DNA of 64,000 nt from Camarhynchus parvulus. Its lineage: Eukaryota; Chordata; Aves; Passeriformes; Thraupidae. Below the pieces are notes generated by a model. It did not search any database and was not told where the DNA came from. It was given only the letters and a program-made list of their open reading frames with translations. Below, one piece after another: positions 40,479 through 51,445 of this stretch; within the stretch, counting starts at the first letter, position 1, and each line of letters starts with the position of its first letter. The translations under genes and the position numbers were made by a program. The stretch covers positions 27,525,493-27,589,492 of the forward strand of contig NC_044573.1 of the NCBI RefSeq assembly GCF_901933205.1. Reading direction: 5' to 3'.

Positions 40479-43400
40479 CTGTGGAAAAAAGGTAACACTA
40501 ATGAGACCTGGTAGCTAAAAGAGAACCACAAACATTCTGAAGATTAAGTGCTATCCAGAAAAACGTGTAAGAGCTCATACCAAAGAGAAGGGTTGAGATT
40601 TAAAACAAAATTGCTGAATAGAAGTACTGGAGACGAAAAAAAAAATTACAGATTTCACAGGTGTCATATGAAAAAACACCTCAAAAAACATTAACCCTCA
40701 TTGCCAGTAAGTCAACAGCAAAAAGTAGATTAAAACAATGTGCATGACAAAAAATCAGACTATATTTTGTTACACCCTAAATATAGATGTATCTTGGCTG
40801 TACTCATTTCCGGACAAAGGTCTGGCAAGACCTGCAAAGAGTCTGAAAGCAAAGCTAAAAACATGACAAATTGATAAGAACGTATAGATAAAACAGAGGC
40901 ATCTTTACAAAAAACTGCAGATATATGTAAAAGAATTTGTGTTTTGAAAGGTGAGCACATATCAAAAGTGTCATCTGAATAAAGTAAGAGGAAAAGAGTT
41001 CAAGTAGAAGATTTTAAATAATTTGTCTTCAGAATTATGTAACTCTAAACACCTAGACAACCGTTTACTGAAAATTTGCCAAGCGTCCCATACACATTGC
41101 TCTTTTTTACGTATAAAGGGTATGTGAAGGAAATGGAAAGGATTTCCTCCCTGTTTCATACACTTCCTTAAAACCAGACTTTGTCCACCTGGTTATAAAG
41201 CAATGAAGTTAGCTGTTTTTTAAAAACAAATGCTTGCCTGATTTCCTCCATGTTAATTTTTTGTTATCTCTATTTTTTTAGTTCAGTATAGTAGCCACAC
41301 AGCAGCTATATTTGTTAGGTATATTGAATTAGCAGTAAGTAAAGTGCTAAACATTGATTTTAGGCAATTAATTACAAAAACTGGGATAATTTGAGACAAG
41401 CTAACCAATTTGTCAGTGCCAATCTGGTTCTGAGTAATCTACCAAGCATGAACTACAGATACCTCATTCTACCTTTAAGTCACTAAACAAGAAAAAAGAA
41501 GATCTGGAATGGAACTGAAATGTTCCTAATGGCACCTTTCCAGTTGTATCATTTGCCAAAAGGATTTGTGTGACACTGGACTGTAATTCACCCTTATGCC
41601 AGCTAGCTAAGAATTGCCCTTAAAATTTGTCACTGGTAGTCACACAAAATAGGCAAAGTAATTACTCACAGAAACACTATGCAACAAAAAGTGAGCGTAC
41701 ACTAAAGTCCAGCTGTGAAACCTTTCCTGATTACACCTCTTGTGAGGAGAGGTACCAACTTCCTGATGCTGTATTACTGATGTATGCAGAAAAACCAAGA
41801 ACTTCATGCACACATTTAACATAAAGACTGCTGTGATGATGGTCAGGGTCCTCACTTCTTATCCAGAGTGAAATAGATATTACAGATAATGTTTCTCCTC
41901 TGGACTTTCAAAAAATGCCATACAACATTTGCCATAAAATCCAGAAAATTATTTTTGGTGTAATACCAAGTCTGATGAACTGGGGTGGCCACTGAGCATA
42001 TGAATGACCTCTGATCAATGCTGCTCTGATCATCAGTTACTCAAAAAAGTCTAGATCTTTCCTATCATTCCATCAAGATTATTTTGCAAACTAATACTTC
42101 CAAAGATGTTCTGGCTGGACAGGGAGCAGCCCCTGTCCATGGTGCTCATCTCCCCTGCCCAAACCAGCTGGATACAGGCATCAAGTGAAGACAGATGAAT
42201 TTCTGGCCCCAGCCCTGAGGGATTGGGTATTTAATGGGCTCCTGCATCTGCTGGTATTCTTCCAACAAGAAGCTACTAAGCTAGATAATAGTTTGTTGAT
42301 TTGTAACATATCTTGGAAACTTGCACTGGAGGTAGTGGAACAAATGTATAAGAGCAAATTTCTGTTCCATTCTGGGTCAGCGTGTTGAATTCAGGCATTC
42401 TCTTCAAAGTATTTTTAATTCATGCACCTAAGATGATTGCTTTCATAACACTGTGCAAGGCTCATACTTGATTATTTCAGAAATCTGCTGAACTACTATT
42501 GTTTCCTGAGAGAGAGCAGCAACATGAATTTCAATGACTTGAGAAGATAAAAGGCCATTTACCTCCTGCTTTCTGGAAAAACAGTCCTATTTAGCTGATC
42601 CTTGAGGCTAACAAAACAAGAAGTTGCAAAGGACAGTAAAGAGAACTACATAAGGTAGTTTCACAGTTTTGTGTTAGGACACTAGTAAACAAGCCTCTGT
42701 CACATATACCAAGCTCGCAGAATCTTCAAAACTCTCAAGAGTCTTCTTGACAGAGAATAAAGACTTGGAAAAAAGCACATGCTATAGAAAAATCTATAGC
42801 TCTGCTATATGAAATGGATTTGACTCAAGATGTATTTAACATTTATTTTATTGGAATGTTTTTAATTTAAAAAGCATTTAAAGAAAAGAAAGTTCTTTAT
42901 TCAGTTACCAAAGACAGAGAAAAGGCTCGATAAAATTTCAGTACAGTTCAGAAAGTCTTCTGCACTTCAATAAACCAGTCTATGAAATTTAGAGCTATAG
43001 CAAGTTGTTTGGGATGCAAGCTATGGACAATAACATCTGTGACTAAGTTTATTTCAATCAAATATTGTGATCTATAAACACTAAAGAGGTCTGAATTTCT
43101 TTGATGAAGAAAATTAAATCTGGGTTCAAATAAAAACAGCCTAAATGACTTGCCTAAAGAAAAAAAACCAAACAGATGAATGCGTGAGCTGTAAACATCC
43201 TTGAATCACCTGTAACTTAAAGATGATTGAAGTGATAAAAAGTTGAAGTCTAGCCTTGATAATAGGAGTACTGAATTTTCATCAATTTTCAGACTGCACC
43301 GGTTTCAGAAGATACAGCTTCTGAAGGCCAGTTTATCTTAAAAGTATGCTATTTCTGAAAGCAAGGGGGAAACAAGTCCTTCATAAACACCATTAGATAT

Positions 43401-44226
43401 TCCTGACATCTCTTACTCCAAACTTACCAAGAAAAATATATTACCAGCAGAAAAAACCTGATTTTTGCAGCGCTTACTCTGTGGCAGAGATCAATTTTCA
43501 AAAAATGTCAATTCACACAGTAACCAAAATGCCTTCATTGCCAATGGCCACATCTTAGAGATCTATACACAGAGTGCTTCCATGCAGAATGGTACATCTC
43601 CCATGTGGGAACATGGGATATAACTTCAGGAAGCAGATAAGCCAGTTTAATGTCTGACTGTCCTATGAAAGCATGGCCCTACAAAGTCACTGCTCTAGCC
43701 CATCTTGCCTCCTCTTGCAGAAAATTAGTTGGGTTAGTTTTTCCTCTCCTCTCCCGCAACATCTCAGCTCAGACAAGTGCAAGAGAGATACTGGCAGCTG
43801 CAGCTACCAATTGAAGCAACTCAACCATAATGTGGAAACACACCCTAATACTTCCTACCCCATAGCAGGCTGTCATACCAACACTGTTATTCTGCCTCTC
43901 AAATCTTCAAAGCGAACTCAAACTTCCACACTGATGTTGTACTGTGCCCTCTAAACACAGCACAGGCTTTTCAACAGTTTCAACGTTTTCACTTATAACC
44001 CAGACAAATGAACATCAGGTTCAAAGCCAGTTCTCACCTGGAAATCTGGTTCAACCAACGTAATGGAATACAGCAACATCCCAAACAAGGAATATAGAAA
44101 ATGAGCTGAAGTCAAATAGTTTTCTCCATCAGAAACAGCAAGCATGGAGACCCACAGAAAGAACTTACGTTTTCCCAAGCAAGAGTTGTATTTGTTAAAA
44201 GCATCTTAGATGTAATAAGAGCTTAC
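40479..44226 (-). other. BABAM2: BABAM2 intron between exons B and C (3.7 kb)
   Basis: A 3748-bp intron bounded by the exon B donor (GTAAGC) and the exon C acceptor (CCACAG). I see no repeat family, RNA gene or extra exon in it. Its ORFs are short and unrecognisable. Confidence 0.92.
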
Positions 44227-44421
44227 CCAGTTGTTTTTTTTGCCAGCATAGATTTCCATGTTTTCTCCATACTGGGGCTCTTCAAGTAAAGTCTGATACT
44301 CAAACATGAGACGAGAACTCTCCCGTAATCGGCTGCACTGAAATTGATGATACTGCTGCACAAGCTCTTTCACAACAAGCAGCAGGCATTCTGGATTTGA
44401 AGGATTCCAGGAAGCTAAATT
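44227..44421 (-). CDS. BABAM2: BABAM2 internal exon B (about residues 101-165)
   Basis: An exon of exactly 65 codons, phase 0 at both ends. It begins [20 protein letters not shown] and ends AGKKNNW, essentially identical to vertebrate BABAM2/BRCC45 as I know it. It forms the helical C-terminal part of the N-terminal UEV domain and the run toward the middle of the protein. The protein bridges subunits of the BRCA1-A complex (ABRAXAS1, BRCC36, RAP80, MERIT40) in the nucleus and of BRISC (ABRAXAS2) in the cytoplasm, both of which cleave K63-linked ubiquitin. The acceptor is TTCTAATCAACAG and the donor is TGG|GTAAGC. The open frame continues into intron on both sides, so the splice sites rather than stops define the exon. 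An A8 run (T8 on the plus strand, 44234-44241) encodes the Lys-Lys-Asn near the 3' end. Confidence 0.97.
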
Positions 44422-45450
44422 CTGTTGATTAGAAAAGAACAAAACCCAAAATTGTTGACACCAATAAAAGACAAGCAATCCCCCTTCCATACTGATACCA
44501 GAGGCACGTATGCATGTGGAACCTTTATGACAAAGTTAACTACAATAATCAAATACAAAGACTCTACCATGCTTTGGAAGACAGCCAGGTAGAACAGCAG
44601 AAGCTTATTGACAAATAGGAGACCTACCATAAAACTGATAAAAGGGTTAGTACCAGGCTTATGTGGGTCCAAATGACCATTCTATTCTTTCCTAAAATTG
44701 TACCATTGCATCTGAGAACTGGAAAAGTTTGAATTAAATTAAAACTGATATGCAACACACAAGTACAACCTTGCACAGTAATGGATTCCAAAGGCAGTCA
44801 ACCAAGTGAATAGGGCAAATTAACACCAACCACAGAAACTGCTCTGCTTCATTATCTCAAACAGTGGCTACATTACCAGTGGTAGAGCAAATGGGTTCTC
44901 TTCTCTTGCCTCAACCTTGTGATTTATTTCTCCTTAACTGCCTCTTCACTTGAATTACCTTGACTCATCCCCTTGACACAAATGTCATCCATATACAGAA
45001 GTCTCTTTAATATGCTGGCAGAAATTTTTATTACAGGTTCACTGTATTTCAACAAATAGCTAACAGAAATAAAAATGATAATACAGTTAAGATAACTGTC
45101 AGTAGCACAGTAGTGATGTTACCACTCCTATAATTGGCTTAGATCAGTCTTCTATGCACAGTTAAGTTTTATTCAGGAAGTATTTGGTGTTACAAACCAT
45201 ACCTAATGTGACCAATGTTACATGCCTACATCTAGCTGACCAAAAAAGGACCTATGTGAAAGGCAAAGGGGGACTCTCACCCTGTATTCCATGCTGTTAG
45301 GACATGAAAGAGCACTGATTGAAAGTACTTAGGTACTCATATGCTTTGCACTTGGATCTTCAAGCAGTTTTATTGATACCACCTCAGAGCATGTTAACAC
45401 AATCATGTGGCTTTTGGTGAGCTTTGAGTATAAGTAAAATCAATCTGCAT

Positions 45451-45768
45451 TTCATAGAATCATGGAATGGTTTGGGGAGGGCTCTTAAAGATCATGTAGT
45501 TCAGGGGAGGGACACCTCCCACTAGACCAGGGTGCTCAAAGCACCTTCTAACCTGGCCTTTGATACTTCCAAGGATGGGGTATCAACAGCTTCTCTGTGC
45601 AACCTGTTCCAATGCCTCACCACCCTCAGTAAATAATTTCTTCTTTATATCTAATTTTAATTTGCCCTATTTCAATTTAAAGCCATTACCCTTTCTCCCA
45701 CCACTCCATGCTCTTATAAAAGCTCCCCTTTCAGCTCTCTTGAGGGCCCATTTAGGTACAAGAAGGCT
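45451..45768 (-). repeat. CR1 LINE 3' end, minus orientation
   Basis: It begins on the plus strand with TTCATAGAATCATGGAATGG, the reverse complement of the CR1 3' terminus, followed by the complement of the usual CR1 tail (including AACCTGGCCTTTGATACTTCCA and CAACCTGTTCCAATGCCTCA-like blocks). The homology fades near 45768. It is 5'-truncated and noncoding. It lies in the same orientation as BABAM2 and faces another CR1 fragment about 280 bp away. Confidence 0.9.
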
Positions 45769-46047
45769 GTATATCACACAGACATTTGACAATTAACTAG
45801 CTGCAACAGAATTTTAAATTGCATGAATTGTACAGTTGACATTAAGAAACTCAGAACTAGCACAGGTATCTATATTTTACAACTAAGTGATGTAGTAATA
45901 CAGTCGCTTCATAAAATTACTTATCCATATTTGTATTCAGTATAGTTAGATGCCATGTTACTTCTTCTTTTAAGTTGCAGATATTTCATAAACAAATTCA
46001 TATTTTGTGTAACACCAAAAGTAATAAATACAAGTAATAAACACAAG

Positions 46048-46208
46048 TGAATGAGTTCCACAGAGAAGTTTTTGAGTCTCTGTCCTTAGAGATACTCAAA
46101 ACCTGATTGGACAAGGACCTGGACAGCCTCATCTGTCTGATCCTGCCCAGGCAGAGCAGCTGGGCTAATGATCTCTATCTAAAGGCTCCTTCCAACCTCA
46201 GCTAGTTT
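46048..46208 (+). repeat. CR1 LINE 3' fragment, plus orientation
   Basis: It matches the CR1 tail: CCACAGAGAAG, GAGATACTCAAAACC, ATTGGACAAGGACCTGGACA, ATGATCTC and CCTTCCAACCTCAGC, in the usual order. The terminal ATTCTGTGA repeats are missing. It is noncoding and diverged. Opposite in orientation to the CR1 copy at 45451-45768. Confidence 0.82.
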
Positions 46209-46238
46209 TAGCTTTATTAAGAGGTTCACAAAAAGCTC

Positions 46239-46266
46239 AAGGATCTCAGCAAGGATCTTAGCAAGG
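46239..46266. repeat. 12-bp tandem duplication
   Basis: AAGGATCTCAGC, AAGGATCTTAGC, then AAGG, about 30 bp beyond the CR1 fragment ending near 46208. Confidence 0.8.
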
Positions 46267-49200
46267 TGAGACTCCAGAGCTCTGGCCTGAAAAGAAACAA
46301 ATGAGTTTGTGTATAAATTTTATCTTCTGATACCCCTGATACCCTGCAAAGGCAGATAGAAAGTTTAATCAGTTACTCATCAGGCACCACGCTTCAGCTC
46401 TACAATGAAATTTACTTGTAGCCTGATCTCTAACTAAGATGGCTATTTCCATTAAAAAGGCTTATAACTTTTATTATTTCTGATTACTTTGGATATGTCC
46501 CTATGGAATAGTTTTATAAAGACTTCAGTATATGTGTATGATGGCTCAATATTTCAAGTGTTTCTCTTTCCACAATTTTATACTTTTTTCCCACTTAAGT
46601 AATATATTTTAAGGTCTTACCAAAATGAATTTGTCATTTTCAGCATCATCACTTGAAATATACAAGTCAAATTTGTCAGTGAAAGCAACAGGAAGTATGT
46701 ATTGCTGTGTTTTACACACATGAACAGCTACAGGATTGAACTGTATTCCTATTTTCCTGCTCACTCTGATTCTGGTCAAAAGGGCTGCTCTGCATTCTTG
46801 AACCTCTGCCTTTAAAAGTTACTCCAGTGTCACAGATTTCACATTTGATCACGGCTTGATGTAAAAGTACCGTTTTCTCCTCCTTCTAGACAGTAGGAAC
46901 ACTTACAAAATGGTAATATTATCATAGTAAAACCTTAAAACGTAAACTCTATTCCAGAAGAATTGGTCAATTGGTGATACTCTAATGCAATTCATATAAG
47001 TTCCTCAAATACTACAGAGCGACTGAAAACCTTGTTCTACCTTGTCTGCTACCTACAGCTGGTAAAAATTTGTTTGCAACTTGAATCTATTTAAGCGTAT
47101 CCAATTCTACAAAATACTAGAGAAAATCTGTCAGGTAGACAGCATCTTCTAGGAAACACATTTTCTACCATGCAGCCTGAAACCAGACTGCCTATAACCT
47201 TAAATTTCCTGTTCCCAAGCTGCTGCTCAAATAAAACATTTCCAGAAAGCCAGAGGATGTAATATGCCAGTATGTATTGATATCAGCCAGACAAGTGGGA
47301 ATAACCTTTCCTCCTAATGACATTGGTACAACACAATAGAAATGTTCTGTCAAAGGAAATGACCAACAGTATTTTAATAACTGACCTAAATGCAACTGAA
47401 CCTTTTGTTTTTTAAATAACATTACACTACAGAACAAAAAAAGAGCAAGAGGAAATCCATTGTCATTTGTGCAGCACAGAGCTAAAGGAGTGCTCTTTTC
47501 AAAGAATTCAAGAACATTGCATCAAAATAGTGTTTATTCTGTATTGTCTTAAAGTTACAGGAATTAAAATTAATGATTTGACTGTAGGATCCTTACTAAA
47601 TACCTCTTATTAAGCAACTCAAATTTCAGAGTACAAACTGGTTATAAAAACAAACCACCTGAAGAACTACTCACTACTCACATACATGAATTGTAATGGA
47701 TTCTCACTGATGAAAGAAGAAACATACAAGGGCTACACAAATTTTCTGATACACAAGTTCTGATTTAAATAAAACGTTTTTAGCCTTAGAATTACATTAA
47801 TGTAGTGCATGTTATTTGGCATTTGGCCACTACATTTCCATCCATTTTGTTAACTTTGCAGAAGGGCTGTACTTTCCACAAGATCTAAACTCATAAATTT
47901 TAACACAAACCCTACCAAATATAATGCCATATTTATGTACGAAATTTCTTTTTACATATCTTAGTGTAACTTACTTGCCCTAAGCACTAGGTTCATTCAC
48001 CTGAAAATACTTTTAAACAACTTTAATCCAATTTCAACAGGACGTCAAAATATGTGCTATATTGTTCTCAGTTTCAAACAGCACCTTCTTTAATCTTCCT
48101 TCTGTTTTTGAAATCAAAGATAAATTAAGTAACTACCTGTAAAATACATTGTTAAAATCTAAGGCAGAATTTGATTTGTCAAGTTTATCCCTTTCAGAGT
48201 GTCTACATTGCTACAATTTCAGCATCACGCAAAGTCTTCTGAGGACACACCATTTGTCACTTTAGTTGATGAGAGTAGTGTCCCTGCAACAGTAAGTTAA
48301 CCTTTTTCTTTAGAGGGAAAGGACCTTCTAAATAAGATTTTATTTAGTGATGCAGTATTGTTATCACTATTAGACTTTGGAAATCATCAAAATCTTAAAC
48401 TTGGAGCAAAGACAGTAGTAACCTGTATGCCTCATTGTCTGACTGTTTGCCTGAAGGCTGCGTCCCAGCTGAACGAATCCAGCTTTTTAAGAGATTGTAG
48501 TTAAGAAGATTTAAAACACTAGAAGGCCAGAGCTCCTGGTGTTTGTGTTTCATGGCTTCAAGTTCTGCTTGAAAACTCAGATCTTGTATAAGTATTAAAA
48601 TCTGATGCAACTTCAAGTTTATGAGGTTTAGTTGTTGCAACTTTAAAAAAATCCTGGGAATAAGAACACAGATCACTGAAGCCAAGAAGAATACAGAAAT
48701 AACAAGACAATTATATAGAAAAAGACTTGTTGCTTTCTGTGGCTTATATCAAAATCTTCTGCCTTGCTCACAAATCTGTACATTATCATTTTACCAAAAT
48801 CACATGCATGCTGAGAAGATGGGGTTTTTCTCTCCTGAATTTCCTATAAAATTGTGAATAAAATGGATTTTGTAGAGAAAAATTATCACAGTGACTGGGG
48901 TATTGACAGACTGAGTTACCTATTTCACTCAATAAATCCTGTCTAATTTGAAATAAGATTTCTGCAGGCTTTCCAGAGAGTTAATAAAATTTAACAGAAC
49001 AATCATTAATGCATTTAAAATAAAGAAATCCAGACTTGGATACAATCCCTTGTCTTGTTTGCCAATAGATATCTTTACATGAACTCTGCAGTGCAAACTC
49101 CCTAAGTTACTCAATAGTTAGCCAGTTAGACTGAAAGTGGCCCACTATAGGACAATATACCAGGATGAATCAACCCAAACTGCATCTGCAACTAGCTCTG

Positions 49201-49457
49201 CATTCATGCTGATCTCACATGATGGCCTACACGCACAACTCACATTGGTTAGGACCATCATTAATGTTATCGTTTTTTCAGTGTATCATTGAAGGACTTA
49301 CCTGTCATTTCTGAGCACACAGATGGAGGCTCAAATAAACAATTCTCTTCTGTCTAGACAAAGCTTGCATGTGTCTAGACATGATCTCCACTAACACTAT
49401 GAGCAACTTCATGCATCAGATTTTAATTTAAACCTTTCAAGTTTTAAATTTCAGTGC

Positions 49458-49470
49458 TTTTTTTTTTTTT
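49458..49470. repeat. Poly(T) run, T13
   Basis: An uninterrupted run of 13 T followed by GGTTTTGCC. No associated element recognised. Confidence 0.95.
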
Positions 49471-51327
49471 GGTTTTGCCATATTGCAACTTGTGCAACTT
49501 CCATCTTCTAAAAAGATCAATTATTGCCTCATCTTAAGAAGTACAGAAGATTTAGTAGGAGGTTTAGTAGCATCCAAAGATGACTGTATATTCTTGTGGA
49601 CATGAAAGTCTGCTAATGTCATCTGTGACAACCGGGTAAACCCCATTTTTCCAGTTAGGCAATGAATGAAAAATCATCTGCAGGAATAAATTCAAAATGG
49701 CCTGCAGAAAAAGTAATGGAATGAGAACTTCCATCTGATAGAGACTAGACTCCAGAAGCATCATTGCCCACACAGTTGTAGCTACTGTCATACAGAAGAT
49801 GGCCAATAATATTTACCTATCCATAAGTAAGCAATTCAACATAAGTTAAATGCTCCTTCAATGCAGAAGTTTTCCTGGCTGACTTTCTGCATTATAGAAC
49901 AAAGTTTCAGGACAAGGTCTTTCAGAAAACAGTTATCTAGACCTTTGATTAACCAATAGCATGTATATTCACCAAATCTCTAGCTCACGTTGTATGGCAA
50001 CAGGAATGGGAAAATATTATTCAATTATTATAGAGATTAACAGACCATAGGCATCCATTAAACTGTGTCTACACTGGAGAAATCCAAGTGATTCAGGAGA
50101 TCTCTTCTGACAATCTGCCAGATATTAAGTTAAACAATCTCACCAAGGAGCATTGATTTTCACTAAGAAGCATAACCCCAGAGATTCTGTCGGGCTGCAC
50201 ATTCAATTTGTGAATTCCCTGGCTCCTGATCCTGTCTGCTGACAGAAGTTGGCTGCATAGTAAGCGAACAGTTTGATAGGGAAAGGTTTTCTTGACATTC
50301 AGACATGACCAGAGTTGAGAAAATGAATTCACTTGAAGTTGGTATAAAAGGCAGAGTAGAGCTGTTATAAGGCCACCCACAGAGTGCAATTTAAGCCATT
50401 TCAACAGTAACTCATTTAAATGAGTAGCAACGACACCAACTGGATTTCCAAACGAGACAAGGAAAATTTGCAGCCTGACACTATCAGTTCCAGTGAGATC
50501 TTACAGGTGAGGTAAGTGAAAAACCCCCAACAAAGTAACTTCTCAGCCCTATTAGCAAAGACATGCAGAGTTTAGCTTTCCAAAGATTCCATACTATTCA
50601 ACTTCTGGCAAAGAAACCACATTTAAATTTTGTTCTGGAACACTCTGTGCTTTGTAGTCTCTCCTTTATCCTTCCAAAAAAGCTAATCAAGAACCTATGC
50701 AAAGTACTCAGTGGCCATGATTACCTATTCCCCATTTTTTTTCACAGTACAATGGGCCTCATGTTCGATAAAGCTGCTAATTCATAGCCTCCTTGACAGG
50801 TTATTGCTTATTTCATAACTGCAACCAATGTCTGCAGCAAACCATAATTCTATGCTATCAGAAATGAAATACGGTAACAATTTCTAATTGATTTGAAGTT
50901 GTTTTTCTTTGAAATGTGTTTAAATACCCAGGTTGCCAGAATATCTTCCAGGAATGTGATTTTAAAGAAGACAGATTGCAACTGTTTTTCCTGGCTATAC
51001 TACAGGAAATAACAGCAAGATCTTATTTTAAGTTAGTGTACTTCTATATTTCTAAGCAAGAAATTAACTTTCATGAGAAAATGTCAGTAAACAAAACCTC
51101 CCAAGTCCGTAACAGTGGTAATGCATTTCTATAGCATCTTTCATCCAGAATTATCATAAAGAATAATGTTAAGTACAGATTTGCATTTTGTTTATATCTC
51201 TGCACACCACATGCACACAACTTGCATCCTACAGTGGCTTAAAATCAGTACCAATATAACTTTTTACCCAAAATGAGAAAGATCACAGTGTCATATCAGC
51301 ACTTATCCTCCACACAAATACAGAGGA

Positions 51328-51445
51328 GATACTGGTCCAGTGGTTACAGCATTAGCCTAGAAAATGGCATATCTGGTTTCAGTCTTTGCTCTACTCTGCA
51401 TAGGCCACCACAGGGAAATTGCTCACAGAAAAAGGCACAGGATAA
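51328..51445 (+). repeat. Probable ancient tRNA-derived SINE (MIR/AmnSINE-like)
   Basis: A tRNA-like A box (TGGTCCAGTGG, 51333-51343) is followed about 31 bases later by a B-box-like GGTTTCAGTCT (51375-51385). The intervening TTACAGCATTAGCCT and the following TTGCTCTACTCTGCAT...ACAGGGAAATTGCTCAC resemble the tRNA head and core of old amniote SINEs of the MIR/AmnSINE group. The copy is strongly diverged and is not a functional tRNA because the acceptor stem is absent. Assigned from memory of the consensus, so the family name is uncertain. Confidence 0.5.

Noticed and set aside
44415..44672. 85-codon minus-strand open frame upstream of exon B
   Set aside because: It ends at the exon B boundary in a different frame and does not resemble BABAM2.
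51328..51445. A functional tRNA gene
   Set aside because: A- and B-box-like motifs are present, but no acceptor stem or cloverleaf closes around them, so a SINE relic fits better.
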